A stretch of 64,000 nucleotides of DNA, taken from Chryseobacterium sp. G0186 (GTDB lineage Bacteria; Bacteroidota; Bacteroidia; Flavobacteriales; Weeksellaceae). Position 1 is the first letter of the stretch. Each line of letters starts with the position of its first letter. The notes beneath the pieces were generated by a model, which worked only from the letters and a program-made list of their open reading frames with translations, had not been told where the DNA came from and ran no database searches. The DNA lies in contig NZ_CP033918.1 of the NCBI RefSeq assembly GCF_003815675.1, positions 2,046,001 through 2,110,000 on the forward strand. The letters run 5' to 3'. A program made the position numbers and the translations under genes. Shown piece after piece: positions 1 to 7,536 of the stretch.

Positions 1-1237
1 GCCTGTAAATCCCAATCAGATATTACTTTCCTTAAAGAAAAACCTTCAACAGGAGAATCTGGTAGAGCAGAAAACAATTTTACAATATCAACAGGAATTC
101 AGAAACCTTTCCATGGAGCTTTCTTATTTGAGAACGTACCAGGAATGGGCAGAATATTATAAAAAGATCCTTAGCTGGGAAATCAAATTTGATAAAGTAG
201 CAGATAATGAGTTTTCAGATCTTCTACAATCTCAGAAAGAAGAAGCCAACATTCAGTTTGCTAAGTTTATTGAAAAAAATTATGAGCACTGGCTTACTGA
301 TTCTGATAAACCATTGATGAGCCACACTCTTTTCAAAGAGAAAGTGAAACCTGAAGTTGAAAAAGAGAAAGTACTTTTACTAATGGTAGATAATCTTCGT
401 TTTGACCAGTGGAAAGTGATCGAACCATTATTTACGAAGTACTACAATAAAGTTTCTGAGGATTATTACTATAGTATTCTTCCTACGGCTACACAATATG
501 CAAGAAACTCTTTCTTTGCAGGTTTAATGCCTTCTGAGATTGAAAAACGTTTCCCGGATAAATGGTTTAATGACAATGAAGAAGGGAATAAGAATGAGTT
601 TGAGCGTGACTTCCTGGAAGATCAAATGAAAAGAATCGGTCTTGGAACCAAGTCTATGAAGTATCTTAAAGTACTGAATGCTGATTTTGAAAGAAAAATC
701 TATGACGACTTCAATCAGCATAAAAACAATGACTTATTGGTCATCGTTTACAACTTTATTGATATTCTTTCTCATGCCAAGACAGACAACCATATTGTAG
801 ATCAGCTTATCCGTGATGATAAAACATTCCGATCTCTGACTTTCAACTGGTTTGAAAATTCTTCATTGCTTAAAATCATTAAAACAGCTGCTGAAAATGG
901 CTACAAACTTGTCATTACAACAGACCACGGAACTGTTTATGTAAAAAAACCAAGTAAAGTGGTTGGAGATAGAGAAACCTCTACCAATATCAGATATAAA
1001 ACCGGTAAAAGTTTAACGTATGATGACAGTGATGTGTGGGCCATTACCAACCCGGAAAAACTTTTCCTTCCGAAAGGAAATCTGAGTTCGAAATATATCT
1101 TTGCCAAAAACAATATATTCCTGGCTTACCCTAAGAACTACAATCATTTTGTAAATTACTATAAAGAGACCTACCAACATGGAGGAATTTCACTGGAAGA
1201 GTGTATTATTCCTATCAGCGTTTTAGAACCCAAGTAG
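1..1237 (+). CDS. porX: PorX-type response regulator with PglZ phosphatase domain (5' end cut by window)
   Basis: The frame is open from the left edge, so only the C-terminal part is present. The first visible residues (PVNPNQILLSLKKNL) look like the end of a receiver domain, followed by a glutamine-rich linker and a PglZ domain of the alkaline-phosphatase superfamily. Candidate metal-site residues lie in MVDNLRFDQW, LPTATQYARNS (likely nucleophile Thr), HAKTDNH, TTDHG and the late HGG motif. In this family PorX is the response regulator of the PorX/PorY system that controls type IX secretion genes. An ATG at 113 is internal and is not the start. A strong terminator follows, so the next gene is a separate unit. 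The identification is confident; the N-terminus is unseen. Confidence 0.9.
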   Translation, partial: PVNPNQILLSLKKNLQQENLVEQKTILQYQQEFRNLSMELSYLRTYQEWAEYYKKILSWEIKFDKVADNEFSDLLQSQKEEANIQFAKFIEKNYEHWLTDSDKPLMSHTLFKEKVKPEVEKEKVLLLMVDNLRFDQWKVIEPLFTKYYNKVSEDYYYSILPTATQYARNSFFAGLMPSEIEKRFPDKWFNDNEEGNKNEFERDFLEDQMKRIGLGTKSMKYLKVLNADFERKIYDDFNQHKNNDLLVIVYNFIDILSHAKTDNHIVDQLIRDDKTFRSLTFNWFENSSLLKIIKTAAENGYKLVITTDHGTVYVKKPSKVVGDRETSTNIRYKTGKSLTYDDSDVWAITNPEKLFLPKGNLSSKYIFAKNNIFLAYPKNYNHFVNYYKETYQHGGISLEECIIPISVLEPK

Positions 1238-1268
1238 TTTTTTTCATAGTTTATTTAATTTTGGGTTT

Positions 1269-1308
1269 AAGCGGAAAAAATCAATTGATTTTTTCCGCTT
1301 CTTTTTTT
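1269..1308 (+). terminator. Rho-independent terminator of porX
   Basis: A perfect 32-base palindrome (1269-1300, arms beginning AAGCGG and ending CCGCTT) is followed by a run of T at 1302-1308. It lies 31 bases after the porX stop codon. Confidence 0.9.
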
Positions 1309-1326
1309 ATAGTCTGCAAGAGTTCA

Positions 1327-1334
1327 TATCTTCG
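1327..1334 (+). promoter_or_regulatory. Candidate -7 element for the YciI-like/xth pair
   Basis: TATCTTCG is one base away from the Bacteroidota -7 consensus TAnnTTTG and lies 13 bases before the ATG at 1348, directly after the porX terminator. No clear -33 element was seen. The same octamer precedes the ECF sigma gene at 57535. Confidence 0.35.
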
Positions 1335-1347
1335 TAGAAAATAAGTC

Positions 1348-1641
1348 ATGTTTATTATTTCGCTTACTTATAAAGTATCGATTGAGAATGTAGAGCGTTA
1401 TATTCCGGAACACAATTCCTTTCTTCAAAAGCATTATGATTCGGGACAATTTATTGTTTCTGGAAGAAAAGAACCAAGAACGGGAGGTATTATTATTTGC
1501 AATGCCCAATCTAAAGATGAAGCAGAGCAGATGATTCAAGAAGACCCTTTTCATATTCATCAGATAGCTGACTATACTATTATGGAATTTATTCCTACGA
1601 AATACAACGAAAACTTTAAAATCTTTATCAAAGAGTCATGA
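1348..1641 (+). CDS. YciI-like family protein
   Basis: This 97-residue protein has the size and pattern of the YciI-like fold, a ferredoxin-like alpha/beta barrel. Features are an N-terminal beta strand (MFIISLTYK), a HNSFLQKHYDSGQFIVSG segment, a DPFH motif near residue 71 and a final strand ending in IMEFIP. YciI proteins are small cytoplasmic dimers, some with peroxidase or dehydrochlorinase-like activity; the substrate here cannot be told from sequence. Its stop overlaps the start of the exonuclease gene by four bases (ATGA), so the two are very probably co-translated. Confidence 0.75.
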   Translation: MFIISLTYKVSIENVERYIPEHNSFLQKHYDSGQFIVSGRKEPRTGGIIICNAQSKDEAEQMIQEDPFHIHQIADYTIMEFIPTKYNENFKIFIKES

Positions 1642-2402
1642 AATTAATTACCTACAATGTCAATGGAATCAGGGCCGCATTCACCAAAGATTTTTTGGGT
1701 TGGCTAAAGACTGCTGATCCGGATATTATATGCATTCAGGAAAGCAAAGCTGGAAATGATCAGATAGACATCGAAAGCCTTGAAAAACTAGGATATCATA
1801 GTTATTGGCATTCGGCTGTAAGAAAAGGCTACAGTGGTGTCGGAATTGCCTCAAAAATAAAACCGAATCATGTAGAGTATGGTTGCGGTATTGAAAGCTA
1901 TGATAATGAAGGGAGAATCATCCGTGCCGATTTTGATGGTTTCTCTGCCATTTCGGTCTATGTTCCTTCAGCATCCAATATTGAAAGACTGGAATTCAAA
2001 ATGCAGTTCTGCCACGATTTTCTGAATTACATTAAAAACCTAAAAAAGGAAATTCCCAACCTTATTATATCAGGGGACTTTAATATCTGCCACGAGGCGA
2101 TTGATATTCATGATCCTATTCGTTTGAAAAATGTTTCAGGCTTTCTTCCTATGGAAAGAGATTGGATGACAGATTTTATTAATGAATGTGAATTGATTGA
2201 CAGCTTCAGGTTGTTCAATAATGATCCGGATAATTATACCTGGTGGAGCTACAGACAGAACTCCAGAGCCAAGAACAAAGGCTGGAGATTAGATTATAAC
2301 TTCACCTCTTACAGTTTAAAGGATAAACTGAGCAGAGCTGTTATTTTAAAGGAAGCAGTACATTCAGATCATTGTCCTGCCTTAGTGGAACTAGATCTAT
2401 AA
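1638..2402 (+). CDS. xth: Exodeoxyribonuclease III (AP endonuclease family)
   Basis: The 254-residue protein covers the whole endonuclease/exonuclease/phosphatase fold. Visible catalytic motifs are YNVNGIRAA with Asn7, CIQESKAG with the metal-binding Glu near residue 35, SGDFNICH (Asp and Asn), the WWSYR and GWRLDYN strand, and the terminal SDHCP with the catalytic Asp-His. The length matches the ExoA/XthA family. Its role is incision at abasic sites and removal of damaged 3' ends in base-excision repair. The start ATG overlaps the preceding stop (ATGA), and a shared terminator separates it from the convergent RlpA-like gene. Confidence 0.93.
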   Translation: MKLITYNVNGIRAAFTKDFLGWLKTADPDIICIQESKAGNDQIDIESLEKLGYHSYWHSAVRKGYSGVGIASKIKPNHVEYGCGIESYDNEGRIIRADFDGFSAISVYVPSASNIERLEFKMQFCHDFLNYIKNLKKEIPNLIISGDFNICHEAIDIHDPIRLKNVSGFLPMERDWMTDFINECELIDSFRLFNNDPDNYTWWSYRQNSRAKNKGWRLDYNFTSYSLKDKLSRAVILKEAVHSDHCPALVELDL

Positions 2403-2416
2403 AAGTATACAAAAAC

Positions 2417-2443
2417 AAAAGCCAGCTGAATCAGCTGGCTTTT
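2417..2443. terminator. Bidirectional terminator between xth and the RlpA-like gene
   Basis: The stem AAAAGCCAGCTGA / TCAGCTGGCTTTT has T runs in both orientations and sits between two converging genes, so it can serve both. Confidence 0.85.
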
Positions 2444-2462
2444 ATTAATTTAAATCATAAGA

Positions 2463-2834
2463 TTAATCGACAATTTCATATTCGACCGGAATTGTACCAT
2501 GACTGATATCTCCGATCTCATCGAACGCAGCTTTAGACATATCTAAAGATCTTGATGAATGGAAAGGGCCTCTATCATTAATCCTCACTATTACTTCTTT
2601 ACCATTCTTAAGGTTAGTAACCTTAACGTTTGTTCCAAAAGGAAGCGTTCTGTTTGCTGCGGTAAACTTTGAATTATCAAAGATTTCTCCGCTTGCAGTT
2701 TTTCTACCGTTAAATTTATCGTGGTAGTACGATGCATAACTTGTTTTTTTCGCATCTAAGGCATTCATTGTAAATGAATAAATACCTAAGGTTGAAATCA
2801 TCATTATGATTACGAGAATGAATCTTTTCATCAT
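2463..2834 (-). CDS. Small secreted RlpA-like double-psi beta-barrel protein
   Basis: The 123-residue protein starts with a hydrophobic signal or anchor segment (residues 4-25). It then shows the RlpA/DPBB pattern: ASYYHDKFNGRKTASGEIFD, LPFGTNVKVTNL, VRINDRGPF with the catalytic-type Asp, and RSLDMSKAAF. RlpA-like domains are lytic transglycosylases that act on peptidoglycan lacking stem peptides. The SPOR domain of classical RlpA is absent, so septal targeting is not implied. The ATG three bases downstream is an equally good start. A TAnnTTTG promoter lies 27 bases upstream. Confidence 0.85.
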   Translation of the reverse strand: MMKRFILVIIMMISTLGIYSFTMNALDAKKTSYASYYHDKFNGRKTASGEIFDNSKFTAANRTLPFGTNVKVTNLKNGKEVIVRINDRGPFHSSRSLDMSKAAFDEIGDISHGTIPVEYEIVD

Positions 2835-2860
2835 TTTGAAATTTTTATTGTTTGACAGGG

Positions 2861-2868
2861 CAAAAGTA
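2861..2868 (-). promoter_or_regulatory. TAnnTTTG -7 element for the RlpA-like gene
   Basis: The minus strand reads TACTTTTG, a full match to the Bacteroidota -7 consensus, 27 bases before the start codon. No convincing -33 TTG was found at the usual spacing. Confidence 0.55.
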
Positions 2869-3696
2869 TCAGGAATCTTATTAACTGCCTATTCTATTTG
2901 TTAAAAACTGTTAACAAAAACCAAAACATATGTTAATCAAGTTTGTAACTTCCTATGAATAGGGTTTTTAAGACAGGTTGTTAAAAAGTGTTAAAAAAAT
3001 ATCATAAATGTTAATTTTATTAACTAATTTATGCATAATTTAAAATCCAAAACACTAAACACAATTGATAATCAAACACTTACAAAATGTGGATTTTATA
3101 GTTAAAGAACTAAAACCAACATTGTAAGAGCAGAAAATTTAAGATCTTAAATGCGATGAAAAGCACTGATAGTAGTACTTTAAGGGCATAAATAAGATTC
3201 TTCAAAAAATATTTTAACAGCTATGTTAACATCAAAAATTGAAGTTATTGGATTTTCCTTTCAATTCTTAAACCAAATTTATACTATTACACCTCAAAAA
3301 AAAGATCTTCTTCTCTTATTATTGGTTTCAAAAATAAGTTTTAAAAGTCAGATTAAAAAGGTTTTCACGGAAAAAATAAGATCTTCAAGGTTCATATAAG
3401 TAAATAGAGTTTAAAGCTTTATATCATTAGTCTTCTATTTTTAAGACAGATATTATTACTATTCTAATTAAAGATATAGTAGGTATGGTAATCCATAGTA
3501 AAGTAGAAAATAGCCCTCATTCTCTATTACGTCTTAAAATTTTGGAAGTATAGAAAGATCCTTTATTCTATTTAAGCTATTATTTGGCCTTATTAGCCAT
3601 ATCTTCACTCTTTTTCATTGATGTTCATTATTCCTTGATTAAAAAAACTTTTATCTTATTTACACTCCTTATTATATATTAATTAAAAACGAAAAA
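2869..3696. other. Gene-free AT-rich stretch of about 0.8 kb
   Basis: No convincing reading frame or RNA gene was found on either strand. The stretch holds two near-identical 17-mers of the form TTGTTAAAAAnTGTTAA (2898-2914 and 2978-2994). It also holds three copies of AAGATCTT (3141-3148, within a 16-bp perfect palindrome 3137-3152; 3302-3309; 3378-3385) and a 9-bp inverted pair (3041-3049 / 3090-3098). It may be decayed sequence or hold an unrecognised RNA. Confidence 0.5.
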
Positions 3697-3722
3697 AAAC
3701 CAATGAGTTGACTCATTGGTTT
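3690..3722 (-). terminator. Terminator of the secreted-protein pair
   Basis: A 12-bp stem (3697-3708 / 3711-3722, core CCAATGAGT) is followed on the minus strand by a run of eight T. It lies 26 bases after the stop of the gene at 3749. Confidence 0.88.
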
Positions 3723-3748
3723 CTAATATGTAATTAATTAAAATTCTA

Positions 3749-4492
3749 TTATTTTAAATACTCTAATATATACTCATATGTATCTTGAGGATAAACAACC
3801 GAAATACTTTGAGAGCCTGTAACAGCCGCACCAGTAGCAATGTCATATGAATACAAATCTCTTGCGTAAACTACTTTATTACCATTACCTGTACCTGTAC
3901 CAGCTTTTTTATAGATGGTAATACCATACATTGATGTTATACCCGTAGGTGGAGTAATTGTTACAGCAGTAGAACCAGCTGTTGTTACAAATTGTCCTTT
4001 AATAGCATATACCTGAGTTCCGTCGACTAATGTATTGGTAGCTGTCCCAGTAGCTGCATTTGTTACATTAAATTTAGGATCTGTAGCAGTAGTTATAAAG
4101 GGTCTCCAAGTACCTCCTGTTGGAGAAGCAGAACTATTATCATAGTACCAAAATCCTCTTGAAAGAGTACCTTGAGTAGCACCTGAAACTGCAACACCTG
4201 TAGTAGCAGTATTATATACAATCATACCATCAAATCTATTTGGGTTATTTGATGAATTATATAAAGTACCTTGGTTTGACAATGTCATTGTACTCAAATC
4301 GGCTCTAGGATAAATCATCCCTTTACCAAAATTAGGATTATTGACACTATTTGTAGTTGAAGCATCTAAAAATGCAGATGAAGAAGGAATAGCTGAACCT
4401 GCATACCCTTGATTACCTTTAAGTTGCCCAAAAGCCATACTACCAAAAGATGATAGAACTAATACGGCTACTATATATTGTAATTTTTTCAT
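3749..4492 (-). CDS. Secreted hypothetical protein, Ser/Thr/Gly-rich
   Basis: The 247-residue product begins with a clear signal peptide (MKKLQYIVAVLVLSSFGSMAFG), so the mature protein starts near residue 23. The rest is rich in Thr, Ser, Asn, Gly and aromatic residues, including a GFWYYDNSSASPTGGTWRPF stretch typical of Flavobacteriia surface proteins. No catalytic motif and no type IX C-terminal sorting domain were recognised. It follows a second secreted protein by 36 bases with no terminator between them, so they are probably co-expressed. The function is unknown. Confidence 0.7.
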   Translation of the reverse strand: MKKLQYIVAVLVLSSFGSMAFGQLKGNQGYAGSAIPSSSAFLDASTTNSVNNPNFGKGMIYPRADLSTMTLSNQGTLYNSSNNPNRFDGMIVYNTATTGVAVSGATQGTLSRGFWYYDNSSASPTGGTWRPFITTATDPKFNVTNAATGTATNTLVDGTQVYAIKGQFVTTAGSTAVTITPPTGITSMYGITIYKKAGTGTGNGNKVVYARDLYSYDIATGAAVTGSQSISVVYPQDTYEYILEYLK

Positions 4493-4528
4493 TTGTAATT
4501 AATTTAATAAATTTTTTATGATTTGTGT

Positions 4529-5179
4529 TTACTGTCCACCTAGGGAATACCAATTAGTCCCGTCAGTTATTAATTCTGTTGCATACTGTTGAATACTAGC
4601 AAGAGTATTTGTTAAATAGTTAGAATTAAGAGTTGTTAAAGTCTGCACACCACTACCTGTTGAGATTAATGTTAATTTCTTTCCAACCATACTAATGCTA
4701 GGAGCAGGTAATTGGATATCACCATTTACATTCCCTGTAATAACTACTATATTTCCAACATCAGTAGTATTAATAGTTGTAACTGCTGTACCAGGTATAG
4801 TTCTGAAAGTAGGAATTGTAGGAGCAACAGCACCACCACTACCAACTGTAATCCAAGTGTTAGTAGTTTGACCATCATAGTAATAAAAGCCAACTGTTGT
4901 AACATTTGCTGTTTTCGTAGTAGCTGTACCATCTATTGTAGTAATGAAAGCAAGAGCTCCGTTTTGAGCTGCTGTGTAAGCATTATCCTTAGCTAACAAT
5001 TGTGCTCTTGTCATACGAGGGACTAGTAAGGCATCAGGTTTAGTAGTAGTAGCAGGATCTGCTGCTATATCTAAAGTTGCGGCAGGTGTGGTTGTGTTAA
5101 TCCCCACTCGCCCTTGCTGAGCCTTGGAAAGTGCCGAAAGGCAAACCAGCATAGTTGCTGTTAATAAAAATTTTTTCAT
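4529..5179 (-). CDS. Secreted tail-fibre-like hypothetical protein (GINTTTP motif)
   Basis: The 216-residue protein has a signal peptide (residues 1-20, ending SKAQ). The mature start is GRVGINTTTPAATLDIA, a motif common at the N-terminus of Bacteroidota surface or tail-fibre-like proteins. LLVPRMTRAQL follows and then FYYYDGQTTNTWITVG. A chaperone-type peptidase S74 domain, sometimes found in relatives, is absent. It is the first gene of a probable two-gene unit with the secreted protein at 3749. A candidate promoter is at 5355-5362. The function is unknown; adhesion or cell-surface structure is a guess. Confidence 0.7.
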   Translation of the reverse strand: MKKFLLTATMLVCLSALSKAQQGRVGINTTTPAATLDIAADPATTTKPDALLVPRMTRAQLLAKDNAYTAAQNGALAFITTIDGTATTKTANVTTVGFYYYDGQTTNTWITVGSGGAVAPTIPTFRTIPGTAVTTINTTDVGNIVVITGNVNGDIQLPAPSISMVGKKLTLISTGSGVQTLTTLNSNYLTNTLASIQQYATELITDGTNWYSLGGQ

Positions 5180-5556
5180 AAGTTTTTAAAGATTTTAATT
5201 ACATTATTTTTCATCAATATTTCCAAAAAGGAAGATGCATCCCAACTTGTGATTTTCATCATGAAACTAATTATACGTAAAATACTGTACTTTTAATCTC
5301 ATTTTAATAAATAACTCACTGAAAGCATATGATTTAAAAACATTGCTTATGCCGCAAATTTAAGACATAATTTTCTAATTTTTCTACTTTATAAAAAAAA
5401 AATAAAACATCTTAGTATGCGATAATTACAACTAATTGAAAATCAATATCATAAATATTCAATTAGTTGATTTATTTATGTTAAATTCTATTAATATTTC
5501 TTTTTTTTCGTCTCAAAAAATGTTCCTTTTCTCTCTGACTAATAAGTGTTTATATT
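5180..5556. other. Intergenic stretch between rimO and the secreted-protein pair
   Basis: No gene was seen. It contains one TAnnTTTG match for the genes to the left (5355-5362) and a 12-bp perfect inverted repeat (5429-5440 / 5458-5469, arm CAACTAATTGAA). The repeat has no T run, so it is a weak candidate for the end of rimO transcription. Confidence 0.5.
5355..5362 (-). promoter_or_regulatory. Candidate -7 element for the secreted-protein pair
   Basis: The minus strand reads TAAATTTG, matching TAnnTTTG. It lies about 175 bases before the start at 5179, implying a long leader. No -33 element was seen. Confidence 0.35.
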
Positions 5557-6858
5557 TTACACCAATTCTCCATATAAGTCAAATTCTTCAGCTGAAGTAA
5601 TTTTCACATCCGCATAGTCTCCGATGGAGATATAAGTATCTTCTGCTGAGACCAAAACAGTGTTATCTACATCTGGTGAATCATACTCTGTTCTTCCAAT
5701 AAAATAGTTTCCTTCTTTACGGTCAAATACACATTTGAATACTTTACCAATTTTCTCTTGGTTCTTTTCCCAAGAAATCTGAGACTGCAGTTCCATAATC
5801 TCCTCTACCCTAGCCTCTTTTACTTCTTGTGGAATATCATCTTCCAATACATGGGCTGTCGTGTTTTCTTCATGAGAATAAGTAAAACATCCCAGTCTGT
5901 CAAATTTTTGTTCTCTCACCCAATCCTTAAGTTCCTGGAATCTTTCTTCTGTTTCTCCCGGATACCCAACAATTAAAGTTGTTCTAATAGCCATATCAGG
6001 AACTTTTTCTCTGAATTTATCTAAAAGAGCATTGGTTTTCTCATGGGTAGTCCCTCTTTTCATGGATTTCAACAAGTCAGAATTGATATGCTGAAGTGGA
6101 ATATCTATATAATTACAAACTTTAGGTTCTTCACGGATAATATCCAAGACATCTTCCGGGAAACCGCTTGGGAATGCATAATGAAGACGAATCCATTCTA
6201 CACCTTCTACCTTTACCAATTCCTTTAACAGATCTCCTAATGCACGTTTTTTATAAAGATCTAATCCGTAGTACGTAAGATCCTGTGCAATAAGAATTAA
6301 TTCCTTGGTTCCTTTTTTTGCCAATTTTTGAGCTTCAGTAACCAGTTTTTCAATAGGAGTGGAAATATGTCCTCCTCTCATTAATGGAATGGCACAGAAA
6401 GAACATGGTCTGTCACAACCCTCAGAAATTTTCAGGTATGCGTAGTGCTTTGGTGTGGTTGTTAATCTTTCTCCAACCAATTCATGCTTGTAATCTGCTC
6501 CAAGATGCTTCAATAGAATAGGAAGATCCCTTGTCCCAAAATATTGGTCTACATCGGGAATTTCTTTTATCAAATCCGGTTTATATCTTTCAGAAAGACA
6601 ACCTGTAACGAATACTTTTTCTACTTCACCTCTGTTTTTGGCATCTACATAATCAAGGATTGTATTGATAGATTCTTCCTTAGCATTATCAATGAATCCA
6701 CAGGTATTGATCACCACAATATCTCCACGGTCTTCATGAACCACTTCTTTACCGTTGGCCTTCAACTGGCTCATTAATACTTCAGAATCATATACATTCT
6801 TGGAACATCCAAGAGTAACTACATTGATTTTCTTCTTCCCTACAGATTTTGTACGCAT
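5557..6858 (-). CDS. rimO: Ribosomal protein S12 methylthiotransferase RimO
   Basis: This radical-SAM methylthiotransferase modifies the conserved Asp of ribosomal protein S12. The N-terminal UPF0004 domain carries its three Fe-S cysteines in LGCSKNVYDSE, NTCGFI and TGCLSER. The radical-SAM CxxxCxxC is in SEGCDRPCSFCAIP, and a C-terminal TRAM domain ends the protein. I place the start at the ATG at 6858 (433 residues) rather than the first in-frame ATG at 6888, because a TAnnTTTG promoter lies at 6878-6885, inside the longer frame. It stands alone between the polysaccharide terminator and a non-coding stretch. Confidence 0.93.
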   Translation of the reverse strand: MRTKSVGKKKINVVTLGCSKNVYDSEVLMSQLKANGKEVVHEDRGDIVVINTCGFIDNAKEESINTILDYVDAKNRGEVEKVFVTGCLSERYKPDLIKEIPDVDQYFGTRDLPILLKHLGADYKHELVGERLTTTPKHYAYLKISEGCDRPCSFCAIPLMRGGHISTPIEKLVTEAQKLAKKGTKELILIAQDLTYYGLDLYKKRALGDLLKELVKVEGVEWIRLHYAFPSGFPEDVLDIIREEPKVCNYIDIPLQHINSDLLKSMKRGTTHEKTNALLDKFREKVPDMAIRTTLIVGYPGETEERFQELKDWVREQKFDRLGCFTYSHEENTTAHVLEDDIPQEVKEARVEEIMELQSQISWEKNQEKIGKVFKCVFDRKEGNYFIGRTEYDSPDVDNTVLVSAEDTYISIGDYADVKITSAEEFDLYGELV

Positions 6859-6877
6859 CTTTTTGATTTTGAGTGTG

Positions 6878-6885
6878 CAAAGATA
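6878..6885 (-). promoter_or_regulatory. TAnnTTTG -7 element of rimO
   Basis: The minus strand reads TATCTTTG 19 bases before the ATG at 6858. Transcription from here would begin downstream of the ATG at 6888, which settles the start choice for rimO. Confidence 0.6.
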
Positions 6886-6910
6886 CAAAATATTGAAGAG
6901 TAAATAATTA

Positions 6911-6943
6911 TAAAAATAAAAACCACTTTAAAAAAGTGGTTTT
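6911..6943 (-). terminator. Terminator at the end of the polysaccharide locus
   Basis: The stem AAAACCACTT / AAGTGGTTTT (6919-6928 / 6934-6943) has a five-base loop and a T-rich tail on the minus strand. It lies 12 bases after the rfbC stop and closes the roughly 25-kb run of minus-strand sugar genes. Confidence 0.88.
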
Positions 6944-6955
6944 CAGGGATATACT

Positions 6956-7501
6956 TTAAAAGTTTTTCTCTTTAAAACTAGGTGCATTTTCATCTTTTTC
7001 CGATAGAATGGCATCCTTTTCATCGATCTTCCAGTCGATACCAATATCAGGATCATTAAATTTGACACTTCCTTCAGATTCTTTATTATAGAAATTATCG
7101 CATTTATATGAAAACACAGCATTTGTACTTAATACAGAAAAACCATGTCCGAATCCTCTAGGCACATAAAGCTGTAATTTATTTTCAGCAGTAAGTTCAA
7201 TCCCGAACCATTTACCAAAAGTTGGAGAGTCTTCTCTAAGGTCTACAGCAACATCCCATACACTCCCCTCAAGACATGACACCAATTTTGCCTGTGCATG
7301 TTCACCTTTCTGAAGATGTAATCCTCTTAAAACACCATAAGAAGACTTCGAAATATTGTCCTGAACAAAATGTCCGTTCATACCGGTAAGTTCTTCAAAT
7401 CTTTTTTCGTTATATTTTTCAAAAAAATAGCCTCTATCGTCTTCAAACACGGTGGGTTCTATAATATAACAGTCTTTAAGCGGAGTTTCTTTTATTTTCA
7501 T
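6956..7501 (-). CDS. rfbC: dTDP-4-dehydrorhamnose 3,5-epimerase
   Basis: The 181-residue cupin matches RmlC/RfbC throughout: VFEDDRGYFFE near the start, NISKSSYGVLRGLHLQ with the catalytic His, VDLREDSPTFGKW, YVPRGFGHGFSVLS and the late NDPDIGIDW. RmlC converts dTDP-4-keto-6-deoxyglucose to the L-lyxo form for dTDP-L-rhamnose. It is the last gene of the locus, yet rfbA, rfbB and rfbD are not in this window. They must lie elsewhere if the enzyme makes rhamnose; otherwise it acts on another 4-keto sugar. Confidence 0.92.
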   Translation of the reverse strand: MKIKETPLKDCYIIEPTVFEDDRGYFFEKYNEKRFEELTGMNGHFVQDNISKSSYGVLRGLHLQKGEHAQAKLVSCLEGSVWDVAVDLREDSPTFGKWFGIELTAENKLQLYVPRGFGHGFSVLSTNAVFSYKCDNFYNKESEGSVKFNDPDIGIDWKIDEKDAILSEKDENAPSFKEKNF

Positions 7502-7536
7502 TTTTTATTCTTATTTTTATGAAATTATATTCTTTT

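Noticed and set aside
4712..4996. Antisense frame rich in Cys, Ser, Asn and Thr over the GINTTTP protein gene
   Set aside because: It is a shadow of the Thr/Ala-rich codons on the other strand and has no plausible protein composition.
5429..5469. Rho-independent terminator of rimO
   Set aside because: The 12-bp arms are A/T-rich with a 17-base loop and no T run, so I recorded it only as an inverted repeat in the gap.
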